A stretch of DNA of 64,000 bases, taken from positions 1 through 64,000 of the forward strand of contig JAKCOZ010000604.1 of assembly GCA_022605955.1 (NCBI GenBank), read 5' to 3'. The position numbers were made by a program, and so were the translations under genes. The DNA comes from Rallus limicola. Its lineage: Eukaryota > Chordata > Aves > Gruiformes > Rallidae. The notes under the pieces were generated by a model. That model made no database searches. It was not told where the DNA came from and saw only the letters and a list, made by a program, of their open reading frames with translations. Shown here one piece after another: positions 12,701 through 24,945 of the stretch; position 1 is the first letter of the stretch, and every line of letters begins with the position of its first letter.

Positions 12701-13659
12701 TGCCTGGAACCTCCTACGGTGCTTTTCTCGGCCCTAGCAGACTGCAGTTCAAAACATGCTAAACGTCCAGCATGAACTTCCAAAGTAAAGAAGCTAGGCC
12801 TGAAAGGAATAGCTCGTCTGAAACCTCCTAACAGGACACACGAGCAGACCCTGTCACTTTGGCTCTCAGCCTTTTCCTTTGCCTGGAAAAAGGGAACATG
12901 CCTGGAACCTCCTACGGTGCTTTTCTCGGCCCTAGCAGACTGCAGTTCAAAACATGCTAAACGTCCAGCATGAACTTCCAAAGTAAAGAAGCTAGGCCTG
13001 AAAGGAATAGCTCGTCTGAAACCTCCTAACAGGACACACGAGCAGACCCTGTCACTTTGGCTCTCAGCCTTTTCTTTTGCCTGGAAAAAGGGAACATGCC
13101 TGGAACCTCCTACGGTGCTTTTCTCGGCCCTAGCAGACTGCAGTTCAAAACATGCTAAACGTCCAGCAATAACTCCCAAAGTAAAGAAGCTAGGCCTGAA
13201 AGGCATAGCTTGTCTGAAACCTCCTGACAGGACACACGAGCAGACCCTGTCACTTTGGCTCTCAGCCTTTTCCTTTGCCTGGAAAGAGGGAACATGCCTG
13301 GAACCTCCTACGGTGCTTTTCTCGGCCCTAGCAGACTGCAGTTCAAAACATGCTAAACGTCCAGCAATAACTCCCAAAGTAAAGAAGCTAGGCCTGAAAG
13401 GCATAGCTTGTCTGAAACCTCCTGACAGGACACACGAGCAGACCCTGTCACTTTGGCTCTCAGCCTTTTCCTTTGCCTGGAAAGAGGGAACATGCCTGGA
13501 ACCTCCTACGGTGCTTTTCTCGGCCCTAGCAGACTGCAGTTCAAAACATGCTAAACGTCCAGCAATAACTCCCAAAGTAAAGAAGCTAGGCCTTAAAGGC
13601 ATAGCTCGTCTGAAACCTCCTAACAGGACACACGAGCAGACCCTGTCACTTTGGCTCTA
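9502..13659. repeat. Marker-delimited block of 21 monomers (4,158 bp)
   Basis: Runs from just after the phase 195 A at 9501 to the next at 13659, exactly 21 x 198. It opens with the phase 6 T / phase 107 T monomer. It contains the phase 84 G monomer (10380), a private C to G at 10770, and triple-variant monomers with TGA ends at 11785, 12775 and 12973. The last two are adjacent and share phase 136 A (AAAGGAATAG), so they are a one-monomer tandem duplication. A private GCCTTAAAGG change lies near 13594. Confidence 0.75.
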
Positions 13660-16035
13660 AGCCTTTTCCTTTGCCTGGAAAGAGGGAACATGCCTGGAAC
13701 CTCCTACGGTGCTTTTCTCGGCCCTAGCAGACTGCAGTTCAAAACATGCTAAACGTCCAGCAATAACTTCCAAAGTAAAGAAGCTAGGCCTGAAAGGCAT
13801 AGCTCGTCTGAAACCTCCTAACAGGACACACGAGCAGACCCTGTCACTTTGGCTCTCAGCCTTTTTCTTTGCCTGGAAAGAGGGAACATGCCTGGAACCT
13901 CCTACGGTGCTTTTCTCGGCCCTAGCAGACTGCAGTTCAAAACATGCTAAACGTCCAGCAATAACTCCCAAAGTAAAGAAGCTAGGCCTGAAAGGCATAG
14001 CTCGTCTGAAACCTCCTAACAGGACACACGAGCAGACCCTGTCACTTTGGCTCTCAGCCTTTTCCTTTGCCTGGAAAGAGGGAACATGCCTGGAACCTCC
14101 TACGGTGCTTTTCTCGGCCCTAGCAGACTGCAGTTCAAAACATGCTAAACGTCCAGCATGAACTTCCAAAGTAAAGAAGCTAGGCCTGAAAGGCATAGCT
14201 CGTCTGAAACCTCCTAACAGGACACACGAGCAGACCCTGTCACTTTGGCTCTCAGCCTTTTCCTTTGCCTGGAAAGAGGGAACATGCCTGGAACCTCCTA
14301 CGGTGCTTTTCTCGGCCCTAGCAGACTGCAGTTCAAAACATGCTAAACGTCCAGCAATAACTCCCAAAGTAAAGAAGCTAGGCCTGAAAGGCATAGCTTG
14401 TCTGAAACCTCCTGACAGGACACACGAGCAGACCCTGTCACTTTGGCTCTCAGCCTTTTCCTTTGCCTGGAAAGAGGGAACATGCCTGGAACCTCCTACG
14501 GTGCTTTTCTCGGCCCTAGCAGACTGCAGTTCAAAACATGCTAAACGTCCAGCAATAACTCCCAAAGTAAAGAAGCTAGGCCTGAAAGGCATAGCTTGTC
14601 TGAAACCTCCTAACAGGACACACGAGCAGACCCTGTCACTTTGGCTCTCAGCCTTTTCCTTTGCCTGGAAAGAGGGAACATGCCTGGAACCTCCTACGGT
14701 GCTTTTCTCGGCCCTAGCAGACTGCAGTTCAAAACATGCTAAACGTCCAGCAATAACTCCCAAAGTAAAGAAGCTAGGCCTGAAAGGCATAGCTTGTCTG
14801 AAACCTCCTAACAGGACACACGAGCAGACCCTGTCACTTTGGCTCTCAGCCTTTTCCTTTGCCTGGAAAGAGGGAACATGCCTGGAACCTCCTACGGTGC
14901 TTTTCTCGGCCCTAGCAGACTGCAGTTCAAAACATGCTAAACGTCCAGCATGAACTTCCAAAGTAAAGAAGCTAGGCCTGAAAGGCATAGCTCGTCTGAA
15001 ACCTCCTAACAGGACACACGAGCAGACCCTGTCACTTTGGCTCTCAGCCTTTTCCTTTGCCTGGAAAAAGGGAACATGCCTGGAACCTCCTACGGTGCTT
15101 TTCTCGGCCCTAGCAGACTGCAGTTCAAAACATGCTAAACGTCCAGCAATAACTCCCAAAGTAAAGAAGCTAGGCCTGAAAGGCATAGCTCGTCTGAAAC
15201 CTCCTAACAGGACACACGAGCAGACCCTGTCACTTTGGCTCTCAGCCTTTTCCTTTGCCTGGAAAGAGGGAACATGCCTGGAACCTCCTACGGTGCTTTT
15301 CTCGGCCCTAGCAGACTGCAGTTCAAAACATGCTAAACGTCCAGCAATAACTCCCAAAGTAAAGAAGCTAGGCCTGAAAGGCATAGCTTGTCTGAAACCT
15401 CCTAACAGGACACACGAGCAGACCCTGTCACTTTGGCTCTCAGCCTTTTCCTTTGCCTGGAAAGAGGGAACATGCCTGGAACCTCCTACGGTGCTTTTCT
15501 CGGCCCTAGCAGACTGCAGTTCAAAACATGCTAAACGTCCAGCAATAACTCCCAAAGTAAAGAAGCTAGGCCTGAAAGGCATAGCTTGTCTGAAACCTCC
15601 TGACAGGACACACGAGCAGACCCTGTCACTTTGGCTCTCAGCCTTTTCCTTTGCCTGGAAAGAGGGAACATGCCTGGAACCTCCTACGGTGCTTTTCTCG
15701 GCCCTAGCAGACTGCAGTTCAAAACATGCTAAACGTCCAGCAATAACTCCCAAAGTAAAGAAGCTAGGCCTGAAAGGCATAGCTTGTCTGAAACCTCCTG
15801 ACAGGACACACGAGCAGACCCTGTCACTTTGGCTCTCAGCCTTTTCCTTTGCCTGGAAAGAGGGAACATGCCTGGAACCTCCTACGGTGCTTTTCTCGGC
15901 CCTAGCAGACTGCAGTTCAAAACATGCTAAACGTCCAGCAATAACTCCCAAAGTAAAGAAGCTAGGCCTGAAAGGCATAGCTCGTCTGAAACCTCCTAAC
16001 AGGACACACGAGCAGACCCTGTCACTTTGGCTCTA
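13660..16035. repeat. Marker-delimited block of 12 monomers (2,376 bp)
   Basis: Lies between phase 195 A markers at 13659 and 16035, exactly 12 x 198. Class order: 6T/107T, C143, triple variant, 158G, plain, plain, triple variant with 20A, C143, plain, 158G, 158G, C143 with 195A. The first six classes match the start of the block at 19006; the last six match the ends of the first domain and of the 15-monomer block. Confidence 0.75.
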
Positions 16036-16282
16036 AGCCTTTTCCTTTGCCTGGAAAGAGGGAACATGCCTGGAACCTCCTACGGTGCTTTTCTCGGCCC
16101 TAGCAGACTGCAGTTCAAAACATGCTAAACGTCCAGCAATAACTTCCAAAGTAAAGAAGCTAGGCCTGAAAGGCATAGCTCGTCTGAAACCTCCTAACAG
16201 GACACACGAGCAGACCCTGTCACTTTGGCTCTCAGCCTTTTTCTTTGCCTGGAAAGAGGGAACATGCCTGGAACCTCCTACG
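14897..16282. repeat. 7-monomer module, copy 2
   Basis: Same seven-class order as 8363-9748, with the phase 195 A marker at 16035. The monomers that follow (to about 17270) also repeat the order seen after the first copy: plain, C143, phase 107 T, phase 84 G, plain. The shared stretch is therefore longer than the module itself. Confidence 0.75.
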
Positions 16283-19005
16283 GTGCTTTTCTCGGCCCTA
16301 GCAGACTGCAGTTCAAAACATGCTAAACGTCCAGCAATAACTCCCAAAGTAAAGAAGCTAGGCCTGAAAGGCATAGCTTGTCTGAAACCTCCTAACAGGA
16401 CACACGAGCAGACCCTGTCACTTTGGCTCTCAGCCTTTTCCTTTGCCTGGAAAGAGGGAACATGCCTGGAACCTCCTACGGTGCTTTTCTCGGCCCTAGC
16501 AGACTGCAGTTCAAAACATGCTAAACGTCCAGCAATAACTCCCAAAGTAAAGAAGCTAGGCCTGAAAGGCATAGCTCGTCTGAAACCTCCTAACAGGACA
16601 CACGAGCAGACCCTGTCACTTTGGCTCTCAGCCTTTTCCTTTGCCTGGAAAGAGGGAACATGCCTGGAACCTCCTACGGTGCTTTTCTCGGCCCTAGCAG
16701 ACTGCAGTTCAAAACATGCTAAACGTCCAGCAATAACTTCCAAAGTAAAGAAGCTAGGCCTGAAAGGCATAGCTTGTCTGAAACCTCCTAACAGGACACA
16801 CGAGCAGACCCTGTCACTTTGGCTCTCAGCCTTTTCCTTTGCCTGGAAAGAGGGAACATGCCTGGAACCTCCTACGGTGCTTTTCTCGGCCCTAGCAGAC
16901 TGCAGTTCAAAACGTGCTAAACGTCCAGCAATAACTCCCAAAGTAAAGAAGCTAGGCCTGAAAGGCATAGCTTGTCTGAAACCTCCTAACAGGACACACG
17001 AGCAGACCCTGTCACTTTGGCTCTCAGCCTTTTCCTTTGCCTGGAAAGAGGGAACATGCCTGGAACCTCCTACGGTGCTTTTCTCGGCCCTAGCAGACTG
17101 CAGTTCAAAACATGCTAAACGTCCAGCAATAACTCCAAAAGTAAAGAAGCTAGGCCTGAAAGGCATAGCTTGTCTGAAACCTCCTAACAGGACACACGAG
17201 CAGACCCTGTCACTTTGGCTCTCAGCCTTTTCCTTTGCCTGGAAAGAGGGAACATGCCTGGAACCTCCTACGGTGCTTTTCTCGGCCCTAGCAGACTGCA
17301 GTTCAAAACATGCTAAACGTCCAGCAATAACTCCCAAAGTAAAGAAGCTAGGCCTGAAAGGCATAGCTTGTCTGAAACCTCCTGACAGGACACACGAGCA
17401 GACCCTGTCACTTTGGCTCTCAGCCTTTTCCTTTGCCTGGAAAGAGGGAACATGCCTGGAACCTCCTACGGTGCTTTTCTTGGCCCTAGCAGACTGCAGT
17501 TCAAAACATGCTAAACGTCCAGCAATAACTCCCAAAGTAAAGAAGCTAGGCCTGAAAGGCATAGCTTGTCTGAAACCTCCTAACAGGACACACGAGCAGA
17601 CCCTGTCACTTTGGCTCTCAGCCTTTTCCTTTGCCTGGAAAGAGGGAACATGCCTGGAACCTCCTACGGTGCTTTTCTCGGCCCTAGCAGACTGCAGTTC
17701 AAAACATGCTAAACGTCCAGCAATAACTCCCAAAGTAAAGAAGCTAGGCCTGAAAGGCATAGCTTGTCTGAAACCTCCTAACAGGACACACGAGCAGACC
17801 CTGTCACTTTGGCTCTCAGCCTTTTCCTTTGCCTGGAAAGAGGGAACATGCCTGGAACCTCCTACGGTGCTTTTCTCGGCCCTAGCAGACTGCAGTTCAA
17901 AACATGCTAAACGTCCAGCATGAACTTCCAAAGTAAAGAAGCTAGGCCTGAAAGGCATAGCTCGTCTGAAACCTCCTAACAGGACACACGAGCAGACCCT
18001 GTCACTTTGGCTCTCAGCCTTTTCCTTTGCCTGGAAAAAGGGAACATGCCTGGAACCTCCTACGGTGCTTTTCTCGGCCCTAGCAGACTGCAGTTCAAAA
18101 CATGCTAAACGTCCAGCAATAACTCCCAAAGTAAAGAAGCTAGGCCTGAAAGGCATAGCTCGTCTGAAACCTCCTAACAGGACACACGAGCAGACCCTGT
18201 CACTTTGGCTCTCAGCCTTTTCCTTTGCCTGGAAAGAGGGAACATGCCTGGAACCTCCTACGGTGCTTTTCTCGGCCCTAGCAGACTGCAGTTCAAAACA
18301 TGCTAAACGTCCAGCAATAACTCCCAAAGTAAAGAAGCTAGGCCTGAAAGGCATAGCTTGTCTGAAACCTCCTAACAGGACACACGAGCAGACCCTGTCA
18401 CTTTGGCTCTCAGCCTTTTCCTTTGCCTGGAAAGAGGGAACATGCCTGGAACCTCCTACGGTGCTTTTCTCGGCCCTAGCAGACTGCAGTTCAAAACATG
18501 CTAAACGTCCAGCAATAACTCCCAAAGTAAAGAAGCTAGGCCTGAAAGGCATAGCTTGTCTGAAACCTCCTGACAGGACACACGAGCAGACCCTGTCACT
18601 TTGGCTCTCAGCCTTTTCCTTTGCCTGGAAAGAGGGAACATGCCTGGAACCTCCTACGGTGCTTTTCTCGGCCCTAGCAGACTGCAGTTCAAAACATGCT
18701 AAACGTCCAGCAATAACTCCCAAAGTAAAGAAGCTAGGCCTGAAAGGCATAGCTTGTCTGAAACCTCCTGACAGGACACACGAGCAGACCCTGTCACTTT
18801 GGCTCTCAGCCTTTTCCTTTGCCTGGAAAGAGGGAACATGCCTGGAACCTCCTACGGTGCTTTTCTCGGCCCTAGCAGACTGCAGTTCAAAACATGCTAA
18901 ACGTCCAGCAATAACTCCCAAAGTAAAGAAACTAGGCCTGAAAGGCATAGCTCGTCTGAAACCTCCTAACAGGACACACGAGCAGACCCTGTCACTTTGG
19001 CTCTA
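16036..19005. repeat. Marker-delimited block of 15 monomers (2,970 bp)
   Basis: Lies between markers at 16035 and 19005, exactly 15 x 198. It begins 6T/107T, plain, C143, 107T, 84G (16914), then a phase 109 A monomer, and ends with the 7-monomer module. A private CpG to TpG change is seen at 17481 (CTTGGCC). The phase 84 G monomers at 10380 and 16914 are 33 monomers apart. Confidence 0.75.
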
Positions 19006-19252
19006 AGCCTTTTCCTTTGCCTGGAAAGAGGGAACATGCCTGGAACCTCCTACGGTGCTTTTCTCGGCCCTAGCAGACTGCAGTTCAAAACATGCTAAAC
19101 GTCCAGCAATAACTTCCAAAGTAAAGAAGCTAGGCCTGAAAGGCATAGCTCGTCTGAAACCTCCTAACAGGACACACGAGCAGACCCTGTCACTTTGGCT
19201 CTCAGCCTTTTTCTTTGCCTGGAAAGAAGGAACATGCCTGGAACCTCCTACG
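17867..19252. repeat. 7-monomer module, copy 3
   Basis: Same class order as at 8363 and 14897, with the phase 195 A marker at 19005. It carries one private change, phase 121 G to A (GAAACTAGG near 18931). The monomers after it follow the order seen after the 13659 marker (C143, triple variant, 158 G, plain, plain) rather than that after 16035. Blocks have been recombined at this junction. Confidence 0.7.
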
Positions 19253-22200
19253 GTGCTTTTCTCGGCCCTAGCAGACTGCAGTTCAAAACATGCTAAACGT
19301 CCAGCAATAACTCCCAAAGTAAAGAAGCTAGGCCTGAAAGGCATAGCTCGTCTGAAACCTCCTAACAGGACACACGAGCAGACCCTGTCACTTTGGCTCT
19401 CAGCCTTTTCCTTTGCCTGGAAAGAGGGAACATGCCTGGAACCTCCTACGGTGCTTTTCTCGGCCCTAGCAGACTGCAGTTCAAAACATGCTAAACGTCC
19501 AGCATGAACTTCCAAAGTAAAGAAGCTAGGCCTGAAAGGCATAGCTCGTCTGAAACCTCCTAACAGGACACACGAGCAGACCCTGTCACTTTGGCTCTCA
19601 GCCTTTTCCTTTGCCTGGAAAGAGGGAACATGCCTGGAACCTCCTACGGTGCTTTTCTCGGCCCTAGCAGACTGCAGTTCAAAACATGCTAAACGTCCAG
19701 CAATAACTCCCAAAGTAAAGAAGCTAGGCCTGAAAGGCATAGCTTGTCTGAAACCTCCTGACAGGACACACGAGCAGACCCTGTCACTTTGGCTCTCAGC
19801 CTTTTCCTTTGCCTGGAAAGAGGGAACATGCCTGGAACCTCCTACGGTGCTTTTCTCGGCCCTAGCAGACTGCAGTTCAAAACATGCTAAACGTCCAGCA
19901 ATAACTCCCAAAGTAAAGAAGCTAGGCCTGAAAGGCATAGCTTGTCTGAAACCTCCTAACAGGACACACGAGCAGACCCTGTCACTTTGGCTCTCAGCCT
20001 TTTCCTTTGCCTGGAAAGAGGGAACATGCCTGGAACCTCCTACGGTGCTTTTCTCGGCCCTAGCAGACTGCAGTTCAAAACATGCTAAACGTCCAGCAAT
20101 AACTCCCAAAGTAAAGAAGCTAGGCCTGAAAGGCATAGCTTGTCTGAAACCTCCTAACAGGACACACGAGCAGACCCTGTCACTTTGGCTCTCAGCCTTT
20201 TCCTTTGCCTGGAAAGAGGGAACATGCCTGGAACCTCCTACGGTGCTTTTCTCGGCCCTAGCAGACTGCAGTTCAAAACATGCTAAACGTCCAGCAATAA
20301 CTCCCAAAGTAAAGAAGCTAGGCCTGAAAGGCATAGCTTGTCTGAAACCTCCTGACAGGACACACGAGCAGACCCTGTCACTTTGGCTCTCAGCCTTTTC
20401 CTTTGCCTGGAAAGAGGGAACATGCCTGGAACCTCCTACGGTGCTTTTCTCGGCCCTAGCAGACTGCAGTTCAAAACATGCTAAACGTCCAGCAATAACT
20501 CCCAAAGTAAAGAAGCTAGGCCTGAAAGGCATAGCTTGTCTGAAACCTCCTGACAGGACACACGAGCAGACCCTGTCACTTTGGCTCTCAGCCTTTTCCT
20601 TTGCCTGGAAAGAGGGAACATGCCTGGAACCTCCTACGGTGCTTTTCTCGGCCCTAGCAGACTGCAGTTCAAAACATGCTAAACGTCCAGCAATAACTCC
20701 CAAAGTAAAGAAGCTAGGCCTGAAAGGCATAGCTCGTCTGAAACCTCCTAACAGGACACACGAGCAGACCCTGTCACTTTGGCTCTCAGCCTTTTCCTTT
20801 GCCTGGAAAGAGGGAACATGCCTGGAACCTCCTACGGTGCTTTTCTCGGCCCTAGCAGACTGCAGTTCAAAACATGCTAAACGTCCAGCAATAACTTCCA
20901 AAGTAAAGAAGCTAGGCCTGAAAGGCATAGCTTGTCTGAAACCTCCTAACAGGACACACGAGCAGACCCTGTCACTTTGGCTCTCAGCCTTTTCCTTTGC
21001 CTGGAAAGAGGGAACATGCCTGGAACCTCCTACGGTGCTTTTCTCGGCCCTAGCAGACTGCAGTTCAAAACGTGCTAAACGTCCAGCAATAACTCCCAAA
21101 GTAAAGAAGCTAGGCCTGAAAGGCATAGCTTGTCTGAAACCTCCTAACAGGACACACGAGCAGACCCTGTCACTTTGGCTCTCAGCCTTTTCCTTTGCCT
21201 GGAAAGAGGGAACATGCCTGGAACCTCCTACGGTGCTTTTCTCGGCCCTAGCAGACTGCAGTTCAAAACATGCTAAACGTCCAGCAATAACTCCAAAAGT
21301 AAAGAAGCTAGGCCTGAAAGGCATAGCTTGTCTGAAACCTCCTAACAGGACACACGAGCAGACCCTGTCACTTTGGCTCTCAGCCTTTTCCTTTGCCTGG
21401 AAAGAGGGAACATGCCTGGAACCTCCTACGGTGCTTTTCTCGGCCCTAGCAGACTGCAGTTCAAAACATGCTAAACGTCCAGCAATAACTCCCAAAGTAA
21501 AGAAGCTAGGCCTGAAAGGCATAGCTTGTCTGAAACCTCCTGACAGGACACACGAGCAGACCCTGTCACTTTGGCTCTCAGCCTTTTCCTTTGCCTGGAA
21601 AGAGGGAACATGCCTGGAACCTCCTACGGTGCTTTTCTCGGCCCTAGCAGACTGCAGTTCAAAACATGCTAAACGTCCAGCAATAACTCCCAAAGTAAAG
21701 AAGCTAGGCCTGAAAGGCATAGCTTGTCTGAAACCTCCTAACAGGACACACGAGCAGACCCTGTCACTTTGGCTCTCAGCCTTTTCCTTTGCCTGGAAAG
21801 AGGGAACATGCCTGGAACCTCCTACGGTACTTTTCTCGGCCCTAGCAGACTGCAGTTCAAAACATGCTAAACGTCCAGCAATAACTCCCAAAGTAAAGAA
21901 GCTAGGCCTGAAAGGCATAGCTTGTCTGAAACCTCCTAACAGGACACACGAGCAGACCCTGTCACTTTGGCTCTCAGCCTTTTCCTTTGCCTGGAAAGAG
22001 GGAACATGCCTGGAACCTCCTACGGTGCTTTTCTCGGCCCTAGCAGACTGCAGTTCAAAACATGCTAAACGTCCAGCAATAACTCCCAAAGTAAAGAAGC
22101 TAGGCCTGAAAGGCATAGCTTGTCTGAAACCCCCTAACAGGACACACGAGCAGACCCTGTCACTTTGGCTCTCAGCCTTTTCCTTTGCCTGGAAAGAGGG

Positions 22201-24945
22201 AACATGCCTGGAACCTCCTACGGTGCTTTTCTCGGCCCTAGCAGACTGCAGTTCAAAACATGCTAAACGTCCAGCAATAACTCCCAAAGTAAAGAAGCTA
22301 GGCCTGAAAGGCATAGCTTGTCTGAAACCCCCTAACAGGACACACGAGCAGACCCTGTCACTTTGGCTCTCAGCCTTTTCCTTTGCCTGGAAAGAGGGAA
22401 CATGCCTGGAACCTCCTACGGTGCTTTTCTCGGCCCTAGCAGACTGCAGTTCAAAACATGCTAAACGTCCAGCAATAACTCCCAAAGGAAAGAAGCTAGG
22501 CCTGAAAGGCATAGCTTGTCTGAAACCTCCTAACAGGACACACGAGCAGACCCTGTCACTTTGGCTCTCAGCCTTTTCCTTTGCCTGGAAAGAGGGAACA
22601 TGCCTGGAACCTCCTACGGTGCTTTTCTCGGCCCTAGCAGACTGCAGTTCAAAACATGCTAAACGTCCAGCAATAACTCCCAAAGTAAAGAAGCTAGGCC
22701 TGAAAGGCATAGCTTGTCTGAAACCTCCTAACAGGACAGACGAGCAGACCCTGTCACTTTGGCTCTCAGCCTTTTCCTTTGCCTGGAAAGAGGGAACATG
22801 CCTGGAACCTCCTACGGTGCTTTTCTCGGCCCTAGCAGACTGCAGTTCAAAACATGCTAAACGTCCAGCAATAACTCCCAAAGTAAAGAAGCTAGGCCTG
22901 AAAGGCATAGCTTGTCTGAAACCTCCTAACAGGACACACGAGCAGACCCTGTCACTTTGGCTCTCAGCCTTTTCCTTTGCCTGGAAAGAGGGAACATGCC
23001 TGGAACCTCCTACGGTGCTTTTCTCGGCCCTAGCAGACTGCAGTTCAAAACATGCTAAACGTCCAGCAATAACTCCCAAAGTAAAGAAGCTAGGCCTGAA
23101 AGGCATAGCTTGTCTGAAACCCCCTAACAGGACACACGAGCAGACCCTGTCACTTTGGCTCTCAGCCTTTTCCTTTTCCTGGAAAGAGGGAACATGCCTG
23201 GAACCTCCTACGGTGCTTTTCTCGGCCCTAGCAGACTGCAGTTCAAAACATGCTAAACGTCCAGCAATAACTCCCAAAGTAAAGAAGCTAGGCCTGAAAG
23301 GCATAGCTTGTCTGAAACCCCCTAACAGGACACACGAGCAGACCCTGTCACTTTGGCTCTCAGCCTTTTCCTTTGCCTGGAAAGAGGGAACATGCCTGGA
23401 ACCTCCTACGGTGCTTTTCTCGGCCCTAGCAGACTGCAGTTCAAAACATGCTAAACGTCCAGCAATAACTCCCAAAGTAAAGAAGCTAGGCCTGAAAGGC
23501 ATAGCTTGTCTGAAACCTCCTGACAGGACACACGAGCAGACCCTGTCACTTTGGCTCTCAGCCTTTTCCTTTGCCTGGAAAGAGGGAACATGCCTGGAAC
23601 CTCCTACGGTGCTTTTCTCCGCCCTAGCAGACTGCAGTTCAAAACATGCTAAACGTCCAGCAATAACTCCCAAAGTAAAGAAGCTAGGCCTGAAAGGCAT
23701 AGCTCGTCTGAAACCTCCTAACAGGACACACGAGCAGACCCTGTCACTTTGGCTCTCAGCCTTTTCCTTTGCCTGGAAAGAGGGAACATGCCTGGAACCT
23801 CCTACGGTGCTTTTCTCGGCCCTAGCAGACTGCAGTTCAAAACATGCTAAACGTCCAGCATGAACTTCCAAAGTAAAGAAGCTAGGCCTGAAAGTCATAT
23901 CTCGTCTGAAACCTCCTAACAGGACACACGAGCAGACCCTGTCACTTTGGCTCTCAGCCTTTTCCTTTGCCTGGAAAGAGGGAACATGCCTGGAACCTCC
24001 TACGGTGCTTTTCTCGGCCCTAGCAGACTGCAGTTCAAAACATGCTAAACGTCCAGCAATAACTCCCAAAGTAAAGAAGCTAGGCCTGAAAGGCATAGCT
24101 CGTCTGAAACCTCCTAACAGGACACACGAGCAGACCCTGTCACTTTGGCTCTCAGCCTTTTCCTTTGCCTGGAAAGAGGGAACATGCCTGGAACCTCCTA
24201 CGGTGCTTTTCTCGGCCCTAGCAGACTGCAGTTCAAAACATGCTAAACGTCCAGCAATAACTCCCAAAGTAAAGAAGCTAGGCCTGAAAGGCATAGCTTG
24301 TCTGAAACCTCCTGACAGGACACACGAGCAGACCCTGTCACTTTGGCTCTCAGCCTTTTCCTTTGCCTGGAAAGAGGGAACATGCCTGGAACCTCCTACG
24401 GTGCTTTTCTCGGCCCTAGCAGACTGCAGTTCAAAACATGCTAAACGTCCAGCAATAACTCCCAAAGTAAAGAAGCTAGGCCTGAAAGGCATAGCTTGTC
24501 TGAAACCTCCTAACAGGACACACGAGCAGACCCTGTCACTTTGGCTCTCAGCCTTTTCCTTTGCCTGGAAAGAGGGAACATGCCTGGAACCTCCTACGGT
24601 GCTTTTCTCGGCCCTAGCAGACTGCAGTTCAAAACATGCTAAACGTCCAGCAATAACTCCCAAAGTAAAGAAGCTAGGCCTGAAAGGCATAGCTTGTCTG
24701 AAACCTCCTGACAGGACACACGAGCAGACCCTGTCACTTTGGCTCTCAGCCTTTTCCTTTGCCTGGAAAGAGGGAACATGCCTGGAACCTCCTACGGTGC
24801 TTTTCTCGGCCCTAGCAGACTGCAGTTCAAAACATGCTAAACGTCCAGCAATAACTCCCAAAGTAAAGAAGCTAGGCCTGAAAGGCATAGCTTGTCTGAA
24901 ACCTCCTGACAGGACACACGAGCAGACCCTGTCACTTTGGCTCTA
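19006..24945. repeat. Marker-delimited block of 30 monomers (5,940 bp)
   Basis: Lies between markers at 19005 and 24945, exactly 30 x 198. It contains phase 84 G at 21072, the first phase 114 G monomer (near 22488), phase 167 G at 22739, phase 11 T near 23177, several CCCCTAAC monomers, and the last triple-variant monomer of the window (TGA ending 23863). Monomers from about 19847 to 22618 match the class order at 25787-28558, 5,940 bp on. That makes a 30-monomer HOR period over at least 14 monomers. Confidence 0.75.
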
